A stretch of 64,000 nt of DNA from Arcticibacter sp045629565 (GCF_045629565.1 NZ_JAZQRL010000028.1:1-64000); one strand, 5' to 3'. Counted from the first letter of the stretch, positions 41,447-49,368 are shown. The notes: a model not told the origin generated them from the letters alone. Made by a program: numbers and translations.

Positions 41447-43366
41447 CTAAAATTTATATCGTATAAAAGCTTCCATTGCTTCATATTCTGCTAGTCCCAG
41501 CTGATCATAAGCCAGGGCCGTTTCGCGGTTACGCTCTTCTGCCCTCACCCAGAACTCTCTGGCATCATCACCCGGAAAAACCGGAAGATCCTTTTGCGAC
41601 TGGTGCTTAAAGATAGCGAGCTTCTTGCGCTCAACCTCCTGCGGAGATAAAGGAACCGCCATTTCAATTTCATGTACTTCAAACTCATGCCATGCACCTC
41701 TATAAAGCCACATCCAGCAGTCATTCACCCACTCCTCTGTATCTTTCAACCGCTTCAATGCTTCCAGGATGATATCGAAACACACCTTATGCGTACCGTG
41801 AGGATCGGCGAAATCCCCCGCAGCAAAAACCTGCTGAGGTTTAACCGCGCGAAGAAGCTCCATGGTCTGCTGGATATCGTCTTCATACGATACTTTCTTA
41901 GTGGTCTTCTGCCTGTCGTAAAACGGAAGGTCCATAAAATGAATCTTCTCATCAGGAAGACCCGCAAAACGCGCCCCCGCAATCGCCTCCCCTTTTCTGA
42001 TCAGGCCTTTAATATTGCGTATTTCCAAAGTGTCAGGCTGATTAGGCTGTTTGATCTCAATGAACTTACGCATATCTTCATAAGACTGCTCCTGAGCCGT
42101 CGTATCTTCTCCCCTTGCCCTGGCATAGTCTATCGCAAACTCCGTAAAACGAAGAACATCCTCGTCCCAAACAGCCGTATTACCGGAAGTTTGATAAGCC
42201 ACATGAACATCATGCCCCTGATCAGCCAGACGAATGAACGTTCCGCCCATAGAAATTACATCATCATCAGGATGCGGCGAAAAAATAATCGCACGCTTCA
42301 CAGCAGGAAGGGCACGCTCGGGCCTCTGACTGTCATCCGCATTCGGTTTGCCACCCGGCCATCCCGTAATGGTGTGCTGAATCTTGTTGAAAATATGGAT
42401 ATTGATATTATAAACCGGTCCGCGCTCGGTTGCGAGCTGGGCCATGCCGTGATTATTATAATCCTCTTCGGTAAGTTTAAGAATCGGCTTTTTAAGCGTT
42501 TTGGCTAACCAGATAACGGCTTTCTTGACCAGTGCTTCCGTCCAGACACAGTCCTTAACCTCCCATGGCGTATCGAAGCGAGTTAGTTCAGATGCAGCCT
42601 CCTCGTCAAGAATAAACTCCACATGATCTGACAACTGCAGATATGTCGCAGGGACGTCTGAAGAAATCTCACCCTCCACAGCCTTTTTTATAATTCCTGC
42701 TTTTTTCCTGTTCCAGGCCATTAAAACGATCTCTCTGGCCTTGAATATGGTGCCGATACCCATCGTTATTGCCTTAGTAGGCACCTTTTCTTTGCCTCCA
42801 AAGTCATGGGCGGCATCGCGACGGGTCAGGTCGTCCAGGGTCACCAGGCGCGTTCCGGAGTTGGGCGCAGAACCTGGTTCATTAAATCCGATGTGCCCGG
42901 TACGTCCGATACCAAGAATTTGCAGATCCAGCCCGCCATAAGCACTTATCTTCTGCTCATAGGCCAGACAAAATGCCGGGATCTCTTCCTGTGCCAGTGT
43001 ACCGTTAGGAATATGCACGTTGTTCATATCAATGTCGATATGATTAAACAACTGCTCCTTCATAAAATGCACATAGCTTTGAGCTGCATCCGGCTGCATA
43101 GGGTAATATTCGTCCAGATTAAATGTCACTACGTTAGCAAAGCTGAGACCCTCCTCCTTGTGAAGGCGGATCAGTTCCGCATAGACCTTAACCGGCGTTG
43201 CTCCGGTAGCAAGTCCTAAGACAGTAGTTTCTCCTTTAGATTGTTTTCGTCTGATCAAATCAGCGATTCTTTTCGCCACAGAGCGGGACGCGGACCCTGA
43301 ATCAGGGTATACGGTAACCGGCAATTTCTCGTAACGCGTTTCTTCTAATAAGTTTAATCTTGACAT
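41447..43366 (-). CDS. nagB: Glucosamine-6-phosphate deaminase fused to LmbE/PIG-L domain
   Basis: The 639-residue protein has an N-terminal NagB domain (to about residue 270) that converts glucosamine-6-phosphate to fructose-6-phosphate and ammonia, with Asp85 (FNLDEYYPM), His158 and Glu163 (GRTGHIGFNEPGS). Where E. coli NagB has Asp141, this protein has Thr156. The C-terminal part (about 360-639) is an LmbE/PIG-L-type domain with the zinc motif SPHPDDDVISMGG, suggesting N-deacetylase activity. Such long fusions are usual in Bacteroidota. It could combine deacetylation and deamination of amino sugar; that is inference. Confidence 0.92.
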   Translation of the reverse strand: MSRLNLLEETRYEKLPVTVYPDSGSASRSVAKRIADLIRRKQSKGETTVLGLATGATPVKVYAELIRLHKEEGLSFANVVTFNLDEYYPMQPDAAQSYVHFMKEQLFNHIDIDMNNVHIPNGTLAQEEIPAFCLAYEQKISAYGGLDLQILGIGRTGHIGFNEPGSAPNSGTRLVTLDDLTRRDAAHDFGGKEKVPTKAITMGIGTIFKAREIVLMAWNRKKAGIIKKAVEGEISSDVPATYLQLSDHVEFILDEEAASELTRFDTPWEVKDCVWTEALVKKAVIWLAKTLKKPILKLTEEDYNNHGMAQLATERGPVYNINIHIFNKIQHTITGWPGGKPNADDSQRPERALPAVKRAIIFSPHPDDDVISMGGTFIRLADQGHDVHVAYQTSGNTAVWDEDVLRFTEFAIDYARARGEDTTAQEQSYEDMRKFIEIKQPNQPDTLEIRNIKGLIRKGEAIAGARFAGLPDEKIHFMDLPFYDRQKTTKKVSYEDDIQQTMELLRAVKPQQVFAAGDFADPHGTHKVCFDIILEALKRLKDTEEWVNDCWMWLYRGAWHEFEVHEIEMAVPLSPQEVERKKLAIFKHQSQKDLPVFPGDDAREFWVRAEERNRETALAYDQLGLAEYEAMEAFIRYKF

Positions 43367-43397
43367 GATAATATTTTGCTATTCTCAACTCTTTACC

Positions 43398-43429
43398 CAA
43401 ACCTAGGCAATAATATTCACTATATCAAG
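43398..43429 (-). promoter_or_regulatory. nagB promoter (-33 and -7 boxes)
   Basis: Minus strand: CTTG (43429-43426), 20 bases, then TAGGTTTG (43405-43398), matching the consensus. A leader of about 27 bases precedes the ATG at 43366. Confidence 0.7.
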
Positions 43430-43432
43430 ATG

Positions 43433-43500
43433 TGTGTGCGCACAAACTGAATATTCCACGCAATAAATGCGCATAAAACTCAAAAAAGTGTTTCCGCACA
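43433..43500. promoter_or_regulatory. Two candidate LacI-type operator sites upstream of nagB
   Basis: TGTGTGCGCACA (43433-43444), containing the perfect palindrome TGTGCGCACA, lies just upstream of the -33 box. A second copy, TGTTTCCGCACA (43489-43500), matches 10 of 12 bases. The LacI-family gene next to them is the likely binder. Confidence 0.5.
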
Positions 43501-43518
43501 CACCTTCCCCTAAATATT

Positions 43519-44583
43519 TTATTCTTCGTGAATAAAATAATTCAGGTTCTCTTTTGCAATTATATCCAGAGGCATATACTTAATCAAAGGCACCTGCTTT
43601 TTAAATACCAGGTAGTCTGCCATATGGTTAATGCTCCAGTATCCCTGTCCACGCGGATTTTGATTTATAAGAAAGCTGATGATTCCCCTGTTCAAGAAAT
43701 GAATGTTCTTTGGTACCAGATCATAACAGATAAGCTTCAACCCTTTAATATGACGCTGCTCCAGATAGGTAGCAATGGCATATCCTTTAGAAGTAGTTAC
43801 GTAGACTCCTTGCAGATCCGGATTATTTTCAATCAGGTCATCCATCTGCCGTTGAAACAAAGCATAGTCCTTCCGCTGAAGCTCTACCCGCTGAAGTTTA
43901 TATTTACCTGAGAGATTATTGTGACTGAAATAATTACGAAAACCCTGCTCCTTTTTCATCAGGTGCGTGGCGTTTCCTATATCCTCATCAATATGCGCGA
44001 TCAAAAAGGTACAGGGGTCAGAATGAAGCTGGCTCAGCAATCTGCCTGCCAGCAGTCCGCTCTGGTAAGAATCCTGCCCGATATAACTCAGCGGATTATA
44101 CTCGGAAATCTGCGTATTGAAGATAATGAAGGGGATACCGAGCGTATTCCATTCATCAAAGAAAGGCAGCGTCTCTTTATAAAAAAGCGGGGCAAGGATG
44201 ATCCCATCAGGTTCTTTCGATGTTAACTCCTTGGCCTTTTCGACAAAGGAAACCACCTCATGAGGGTTAAAACTATATCTGATAACGGTGATGCCATATT
44301 GCTTCAGCTCCTTCTCCGCCTTCTCTATCCCCAGAATAGCCTGATTCCAGTAAGAATCTGAAGAGTGGTTAGGCACGAGGGCGGCTATGGTATATATCTT
44401 ATTGGATCCGAGAGCCCGGGCACTATAGTTCGGCTCGTAATCCATTTCCTTGATAATCTTTAAAACCTTCTCTTTTACATCCTGAGACACGCGCCCCCTG
44501 TCATGCAAAACCCGGTCAACTGTGCCGGTTGACACACCAGCTCGCTCCGCTATATCTTTTATTCGAACTACTTTATTACTCAT
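43519..44583 (-). CDS. LacI-family transcriptional regulator
   Basis: The regulator (354 residues) has an N-terminal LacI helix-turn-helix (RIKDIAERAGVSTGTVDRVLHDRG) with hinge helix (NYSARALGSN), then a periplasmic-binding-protein-like sensor domain (about 60-354; DGIILAPLFYKETLPFF, IPFIIFNTQ, YIGQDSYQSGLLAGRLL). It lies immediately upstream of nagB and nagP on the same strand and probably controls them through the operator-like sites in the 152-base gap. The ligand is not evident. Confidence 0.92.
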   Translation of the reverse strand: MSNKVVRIKDIAERAGVSTGTVDRVLHDRGRVSQDVKEKVLKIIKEMDYEPNYSARALGSNKIYTIAALVPNHSSDSYWNQAILGIEKAEKELKQYGITVIRYSFNPHEVVSFVEKAKELTSKEPDGIILAPLFYKETLPFFDEWNTLGIPFIIFNTQISEYNPLSYIGQDSYQSGLLAGRLLSQLHSDPCTFLIAHIDEDIGNATHLMKKEQGFRNYFSHNNLSGKYKLQRVELQRKDYALFQRQMDDLIENNPDLQGVYVTTSKGYAIATYLEQRHIKGLKLICYDLVPKNIHFLNRGIISFLINQNPRGQGYWSINHMADYLVFKKQVPLIKYMPLDIIAKENLNYFIHEE

Positions 44584-44717
44584 AAGATCTTGCTTCAGGC
44601 GATTGACTAGTTATCAGGTTAATCACCTGAAGCAAGTTTAAGCAATTTTGCGAAATTATAATATCAGGAACAAAGCGTATGAAATTACGGCTCATTCATT
44701 TGACTGCCCTAAGACCC

Positions 44718-46472
44718 TTATTTCAACTCAATAACCAGAACACCATCCTTTCCACTCATTCCATATTTAGCGATAGCATCTGAGCCATTCAGCACATTCA
44801 TTGACTTTATCTTATTGGGGTCAAGGGAATTCAGGCTAAACGCCTGGTTTTGTAATTTTCCATCGACAACAACCAGCCCGTTGAACCTATTCGCAAACTG
44901 GGCGTTTTTCCTCCCGGCCGCTTTTGTGGTAATTCTCACCAGCCCGTTCTTTGCCTTATCGGCATAAATGGCAGTAGCGGATGTCCCTTTGAAAACTTGA
45001 AGGGATTCAATATCGTCAGGATGCAGCCCGTCTGCTTCCGCCCGATCAACTACTTTCCCGTCCACTTCGTAAAGCGGCACTGCAACCTTGGTTTCCGCGT
45101 ACCCCATTACGGCTATTTCATTTAAGGTTTTGCCCCCTTTCCATATAGAGTCTATTTCACCTTTGATCTCCTTCGCTATTTGATTGTCTAAATTCAGGGC
45201 GATGGGCAATGTATACTGCACGCGCACCGGTTTGTCATTCTGCATCCCCGGATTCCATTTCGGCGACGCCTTCAGCACCCTAATCGCTTCTTCGCCGGTT
45301 CCCGCTCCCAAATCCCGAAGGACCTTGAAATCGGTTAAGGTACCATCCTTTTCTACAACAAAGCTTATGATCAACCTGCCGGATATGCTGTCCCTCCTTG
45401 CGGCGTCAGGATATTTAAAATTCACGCCAATGTATCTATAAAAAGCAGTCATCCCTCCGGGGAATTCGGGTAGTTTTTCTATCGAAGAAAAATCGTATAC
45501 CACTTCTTTCCTGGTCGTGTCTGTAGTTAAGGCCTTCACCATAGGCTGCAGAACCGCTCTACCCACGTCGAAAGCTTCCCCAGCTTCCCCTATTTTCTTC
45601 AACGTAGTGACCGGCTCTGCAACATCCGATTTTTTGATAAATTCTTTGCTCTTTGCGTCAATTCCTGCGGAAGAAAACACCAGCATACAAGTAAACAATG
45701 GCACAGACAGCCCGTATTTCAACAACGCAGATCTGTTAGACTTCTTTTTGTGGAGCATCATAATTCGTCTTTTTAGGAGTGATTGGTTAAAAAAATGATT
45801 AACAAGCTGATTTACAGGAACCCCTAGCGTACTGCTTAATAGCAGCATCGCATAATCTTCTTTCCTTTCCTCCCGACATGCAGCCTCGTCGGCAATAAAT
45901 TCGTGAATGTGCTTTATAGATCGCTTATAAAGGTAGACCACCGGATTATACCATAATACTATCGACAGGATCTCCAGCAGGATTACATCCAGAGAGTGGT
46001 ATTGCCTTACGTGCGTTTCCTCGTGTTTGATTACAGCCGGATAGCCTGCCAGAGACTCAGCAATGAATATCTTATTAAAGAAAGAGTAGGCCGCACTCTT
46101 TTCGTAGACAGGCTTCAGCACGATATAACATAGCTTGAACAGAAACCGGCAAGACATCAACAAAGCGACGGTCAGATACACAATAACGATAAAATCAGTA
46201 AGTGTCCAGGCATTATCTGCATCCTCCACTATCACCGTCGGAACCAGCAGCGCATTGATAAACACCTTCGTTTCCGCAACTGGCTGCGAGCCAAATATTG
46301 CGTCAATCCAGTCGGAATGCAGTATCGGTATCAGAAAGGATAATACCGCCCCCCCCATCAGATACGCACGGTTGAGATTAAAGAATGTTTCGTTCTTCAA
46401 AAGCAAATGAAAGAAGCCGTAGAATAAGATCAGGTAACCGTTCACCTGAACGAAGTACTCGAAAGCATTCAT
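44718..46472 (-). CDS. BlaR1-like M56 metallopeptidase with TonB C-terminal and plug-like repeats
   Basis: The 584-residue protein starts with membrane helices and an M56 zinc-peptidase domain with HEETH (150-154) and a third ligand region HEFIADEAA (190-198). A membrane helix near 250-270 is followed by a TonB C-terminal domain (PEFPGGMTAFYRYIG, YPDAARRDSISGRLIISFVV, KWNPGMQNDKPV). Two segments then resemble the plug of TonB-dependent receptors: DIESLQVFKGTSATAIYADKAKNGLVRI and KIKSMNVLNGSDAIAKYGMSGKDGVLVI. It pairs with the BlaI-type repressor directly upstream, one base away, as in beta-lactam sensing systems; the signal sensed here is unknown. Confidence 0.88.
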   Translation of the reverse strand: MNAFEYFVQVNGYLILFYGFFHLLLKNETFFNLNRAYLMGGAVLSFLIPILHSDWIDAIFGSQPVAETKVFINALLVPTVIVEDADNAWTLTDFIVIVYLTVALLMSCRFLFKLCYIVLKPVYEKSAAYSFFNKIFIAESLAGYPAVIKHEETHVRQYHSLDVILLEILSIVLWYNPVVYLYKRSIKHIHEFIADEAACREERKEDYAMLLLSSTLGVPVNQLVNHFFNQSLLKRRIMMLHKKKSNRSALLKYGLSVPLFTCMLVFSSAGIDAKSKEFIKKSDVAEPVTTLKKIGEAGEAFDVGRAVLQPMVKALTTDTTRKEVVYDFSSIEKLPEFPGGMTAFYRYIGVNFKYPDAARRDSISGRLIISFVVEKDGTLTDFKVLRDLGAGTGEEAIRVLKASPKWNPGMQNDKPVRVQYTLPIALNLDNQIAKEIKGEIDSIWKGGKTLNEIAVMGYAETKVAVPLYEVDGKVVDRAEADGLHPDDIESLQVFKGTSATAIYADKAKNGLVRITTKAAGRKNAQFANRFNGLVVVDGKLQNQAFSLNSLDPNKIKSMNVLNGSDAIAKYGMSGKDGVLVIELK

Positions 46473-46473
46473 A

Positions 46474-46845
46474 TTATCTTTTTTTAAGGTTTTCGATTAG
46501 TTTCAGAATCTCATCAGCCTCTTTCAAATCGATCTTCTTTTCTTTCACGAAGAAGGAAAACATATTCTCAACTGAATTACTGAAATAGTTATTTAGCAAT
46601 TTACCCGTCGCAAAACTTCTGTAATCCTCTCTGCTGATAACCGGGAAATAACGGTGACTCTTTCCAAATGCTTCATGATCTATAAAGCCCTTTGTTTCTA
46701 AAATGCGAATAATCGTCGATACCGTATTGTAAGCTGGCTTGGGTGCCGGGAGCTCCTCTATTACATCCTTTACAAAACCTTTCCCAAGGTCCCACAAGAC
46801 CTGCATAATTTGCTCTTCAGCTTTAGTTAGTTCCTTTATTTCCAT
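46474..46845 (-). CDS. BlaI/MecI/CopY-family repressor
   Basis: The repressor (123 residues) has a winged-helix N-terminal domain (ELTKAEEQIMQVLWDLGKG, AYNTVSTIIRILETKGF) and a C-terminal dimerisation helix region. BlaI-type repressors are cleaved after M56 sensor activation. The frame extends 13 codons upstream to 46884, but MEIKELTKAEE at 46845 fits the family. It is the first gene of the pair with the BlaR1-like peptidase. Confidence 0.92.
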   Translation of the reverse strand: MEIKELTKAEEQIMQVLWDLGKGFVKDVIEELPAPKPAYNTVSTIIRILETKGFIDHEAFGKSHRYFPVISREDYRSFATGKLLNNYFSNSVENMFSFFVKEKKIDLKEADEILKLIENLKKR

Positions 46846-46873
46846 GTTCTTTGCATTACTAACCGAATATATA

Positions 46874-46907
46874 ACTAAATACATAGTTTAACAACTATTT
46901 GTTTAGT
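46874..46907. promoter_or_regulatory. Candidate BlaI operator, 34-bp dyad
   Basis: Core ATAGTT-TAAC-AACTAT (46883-46898) is a perfect inverted repeat, and outer arms ACTAAA (46874-46879) and TTTAGT (46902-46907) are symmetric about the same centre. It is 29 bases upstream of the repressor ATG. Confidence 0.55.
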
Positions 46908-47094
46908 TTATTTTGGATATGATTCCAGGTCTTAGCTGATACCGTTGAGAAAGTGAGCCATTTCAGACATGAACGACTCATCCGATTGGATGTAAGCGAT
47001 CTGGCCTCTATCCATTCCGGGCCAGTATTTTGTCGAAACAAATCATGTACTCATATGTAATATAACTAGTTACACTAAATTAGAAAGGATAGTT

Positions 47095-47799
47095 ATGCTA
47101 CATAGCCTTCACCGCTTACTTGGATTCTCCATCGGCGCTACTGATGGAGAGATCGGTCATGTGAAAGATTTTTACTACGATGATAAGACCTGGACTGTAC
47201 GCTATCTGGTTGTCGAAACCGGCAACTGGCTCTTCGGGCGTAAAGTGCTTATTTCGCCCGTCGCATTACTTCAGCCTGATTGGGATAAGAAAGTTTTTCC
47301 AGTTAACCTAACCAAGGAACAAGTACAGTCGAGCCCCGACGTTGATCTTAGTCAACCTTTGTCATTTGAGCAGACCGAGGGTCTTTACAGCCACTACTCA
47401 TGGCCATATCCTGAAGAATCAGGCATTGGTTTCATGACAACCGGTATGGTAGGTGGAGTAGTGGCTCCCGGAATTCCACTTGATGAACGGATCTCGGATG
47501 AAATGCATCATACCACAACGAGAGGAAATGCCTCCCATCTGCACAGCATTAAGCACACCACGCGTTATAACGTAAATGCCACTGATGGAATAGTTGGGGA
47601 AGTAGCTGATTTTCTCATTGATGACAACTGGCAAATCACATCCGTGGTGATTGATACCGGAACCTGGTTTGCCGGTAAAAAGATCCTTGCGGATATCAGC
47701 CATGTACAGCGGGTTGAATGGGAAACTTCAGCTATTTACTATAACCAGCCTCTGGAATCGATGAAAGGCGCCGAGGAATACCATGAAAATGTGTTGTAG
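47095..47799 (+). CDS. PRC-barrel domain protein
   Basis: The 234-residue soluble protein is made of two PRC-barrel modules: residues about 5-80 (LLGFSIGATDGEIGHVKDFYYDD, WLFGRKVLISPVALL) and about 150-225 (YNVNATDGIVGEVADFLIDD, WFAGKKILADISHVQRVEW). The linker holds Tyr/Pro/His-rich residues. PRC-barrel proteins occur in diverse roles (photosynthetic reaction centre H subunit, RimM, stress proteins); none is suggested by context. GAAAGGATAG precedes the ATG as a ribosome-binding site. Confidence 0.85.
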   Translation: MLHSLHRLLGFSIGATDGEIGHVKDFYYDDKTWTVRYLVVETGNWLFGRKVLISPVALLQPDWDKKVFPVNLTKEQVQSSPDVDLSQPLSFEQTEGLYSHYSWPYPEESGIGFMTTGMVGGVVAPGIPLDERISDEMHHTTTRGNASHLHSIKHTTRYNVNATDGIVGEVADFLIDDNWQITSVVIDTGTWFAGKKILADISHVQRVEWETSAIYYNQPLESMKGAEEYHENVL

Positions 47800-47900
47800 C
47801 ACACCTGCCGGCTGAATATTCCTAAACGAAGCTGGCACCAAACGGATGCTTTTTCTATTCCAGTCGGCTTGCGAACATCCAGGATACCGATTGGATCTGC
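47800..47900. other. Spacer before repeat array, nothing recognised
   Basis: No coding frame, promoter or hairpin stands out between the PRC-barrel gene and the repeat array. Confidence 0.4.
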
Positions 47901-48109
47901 TTGCATGCAGCTTAGGGGCGGCTTGAGGGCAGCTTGGGAGTGGCTTGAGGATGCAGCCACTATGCAACCACGATGTAGCCACGTTGCAGCCACCTTTTTC
48001 TTATAAAACGTGGCTACAACGTGGCTACACTGCGGCTAAAGTGTGGCTACACCCACCAGCTGCCCACTAGCTGCCCACCAGCTGGTGACAAGCTAGTCAC
48101 AAGCTGATG
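47901..48109. repeat. Array of nineteen in-phase degenerate 11-bp repeats
   Basis: The stretch divides without any insertion or deletion into nineteen 11-mers. Examples are TTGAGGGCAGC (47923), GCCACTATGCA (47956), ACCACGATGTA (47967), TGGCTACAACG (48011), TGGCTACACTG (48022), ACCAGCTGCCC (48055) and ACAAGCTGATG (48099). The unit changes along the array: a G-rich class, then a GTAGCCAC class, an A/T-rich centre, the complementary GTGGCTAC class, and a CAGCTGCC class. The second and fourth classes form long inverted-repeat arms of about 44 bp around 47990-48010. Not coding as far as can be judged. Confidence 0.85.
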
Positions 48110-48361
48110 AGAAACACGTCTTCAGGAAGACAGAATCCAACCGAAAGTATACATCAGGCCTCTGTGTCAGATGAGCAGTAAAATCCCCTGCCTAAAGAGA
48201 CCTGATCATCCTCCTCGATAAAAAGCAACACTTTGACGTCTTTATCAGATTCAACTAAAACCTTAAAGGAAAGAGGATTTCAAACGGGATAAGTTTAAAG
48301 ACACGAAGGAGGATACGGGTAAAGGCCTGTCGTTGCGGGTAACAGCCGGCCAATAAACCAG
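48110..48361. other. Intergenic stretch, no gene seen
   Basis: No plausible coding frame, promoter or repeat was recognised between the 11-mer array and the tRNA terminator. Confidence 0.4.
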
Positions 48362-48362
48362 A

Positions 48363-48393
48363 AAAGCCATCTTTCTTATCGAAAAATGGCTTT
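48363..48393 (-). terminator. Hairpin downstream of tRNA-Val copy 1
   Basis: Arms AAAGCCAT and ATGGCTTT form an 8-bp stem immediately 3' of the tRNA on the minus strand; only a short T tract follows. Confidence 0.6.
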
Positions 48394-48401
48394 CTTAGAT
48401 G

Positions 48402-48476
48402 TGGAGGCTACTGGGTTCGAACCAGTGACCCTCTGCTTGTAAGGCAGATGCTCTGAACCAGCTGAGCTAAGCCTCC
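48402..48476 (-). tRNA. tRNA-Val(UAC), copy 1
   Basis: The minus-strand sequence begins GGAGGCTTAGCTCAGC and ends in AGCCTCC plus discriminator A. The anticodon loop CTTACAA sits in stem TCTGC/GCAGA, giving anticodon UAC (valine). The T loop GGTTCGAAC is intact, and the 3' CCA is not encoded. The 75 bases are identical to the copy at 49369-49443. Confidence 0.95.
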
Positions 48477-48506
48477 GTTTCCTTTCCTTGTTTCGGATCG
48501 GGACTG

Positions 48507-48536
48507 CAAATATAGTAAGGTTTGTTAAAAAACCAA
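48507..48536 (-). promoter_or_regulatory. Promoter of tRNA-Val copy 1
   Basis: Minus strand: TTG (48536-48534), 19 bases, TATATTTG (48514-48507). The last box is about 30 bases before the tRNA 5' end. Confidence 0.65.
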
Positions 48537-48544
48537 GATATTCT

Positions 48545-48798
48545 TCATTTTTTAAATTTTCCGGATTGATGCAAAAGCGGCTGAACGCATGGCAGGCTTA
48601 TTTACGCCGACGCCATGCAGGCACAGAAATACCAGGTCCAACTGCATAGGGTCTTAGGACCAGCTCTGCTATCGCTATCGCTTGAGATAGCCGCTGAGTA
48701 GCTTACCAGGCTAGTGGAAAGCAAGGACCTGTCAAGAAGCACTTCCTATCCGAAGCAGGCCTTAGCAAGGCGTTTTACAATCGATAATTGCTGTTTGA
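48545..48798. other. Intergenic region with pairing potential
   Basis: This stretch is more GC-rich than its surroundings. It contains GCATGGC/GCCATGC (about 48587-48617) and CAGGTCC with a later GGACCTG (about 48633 and 48725), so it could fold. No coding frame, promoter or family match was recognised. Confidence 0.3.
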
Positions 48799-49059
48799 TT
48801 ATAAAATCGCATAAATAGTAAGCGCTAAGATTAGTTGCCCCACTACGATGGCTAACCATACAAGCTTGGTTTCCTTTGAAGACAACGGGATCCCGTCATT
48901 TTCGTCAAAGGCATGTGCCGGCACTTCTTCTGTGTCAACCAATAAATGGCATTTTTTATCTGAAGATTGGTAAAAACGATGTTTCTTCTCTGATGCTACA
49001 TCACCTAAGTTGCCTGGCAGAACATGAGTCTGCGCGTGATGACTATTAGTAAAATCCAT
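48799..49059 (-). CDS. Small protein with C-terminal membrane helix
   Basis: This 86-residue protein has a hydrophilic His/Asp-rich N-terminal part (MDFTNSHHAQTHVLPGNLGD) with one Cys, and a single C-terminal helix (LVWLAIVVGQLILALTIYAIL), so it is probably tail-anchored. No family recognised. It lies between two identical tRNA-Val genes and has a 22-bp perfect dyad 45 bases upstream. Coding status is plausible rather than proven. Confidence 0.55.
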   Translation of the reverse strand: MDFTNSHHAQTHVLPGNLGDVASEKKHRFYQSSDKKCHLLVDTEEVPAHAFDENDGIPLSSKETKLVWLAIVVGQLILALTIYAIL

Positions 49060-49103
49060 AAAAATACGTTCAAGTCACAATAGTACCTAAAGGGCTAATA
49101 GCA

Positions 49104-49125
49104 AAATATGACGAGCGTCATATTT
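49104..49125. promoter_or_regulatory. 22-bp perfect dyad, candidate operator
   Basis: AAATATGACG-AG-CGTCATATTT has ten-base perfect arms with a two-base spacer, 45 bases upstream of the small membrane-protein ATG. The symmetry is of the kind bound by dimeric regulators; no regulator can be named. Confidence 0.5.
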
Positions 49126-49332
49126 AGATGTGATATAATTTTAACCAAAATGTAAATACCCGGCGAATATATTGCCCACTCTTGCTCATTAGAATCAGGC
49201 TATTACCCAATAAAGGGCCTAAAAAAACGTCGGAGGGTTACTCCGGTGGGAGTTTGGAGCCTAATGCTTCTGATCGAGTGCCGACAGGTATGTCTCAGGC
49301 TAGAAGCAACTCTATAAAAAAGCTACAAAAGT

Positions 49333-49367
49333 AAAAAGCTCCTCAAACGTCATGCTTGAGGAGCTTT
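49333..49367 (-). terminator. Terminator of tRNA-Val copy 2
   Basis: Twelve-base perfect stem AAAGCTCCTCAA/TTGAGGAGCTTT immediately 3' of the tRNA on the minus strand, followed by T residues. From 49126 to 49332 no gene was recognised. Confidence 0.85.
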
Positions 49368-49368
49368 G

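Noticed and set aside
41672..42508. 278-codon plus-strand frame opposite nagB
   Set aside because: It is antisense to a well-conserved gene, and its translation lacks any recognisable motif.
47728..47993. Two minus-strand frames with repeats such as AATWLHRGC
   Set aside because: The repeated peptides are by-products of the 11-bp DNA array read in different frames; they have no start signal and run into the PRC-barrel gene.
47901..48109. CRISPR array
   Set aside because: Units are 11 bp, contiguous and degenerate, with no spacers of 30 bp or so and no cas genes in the window.
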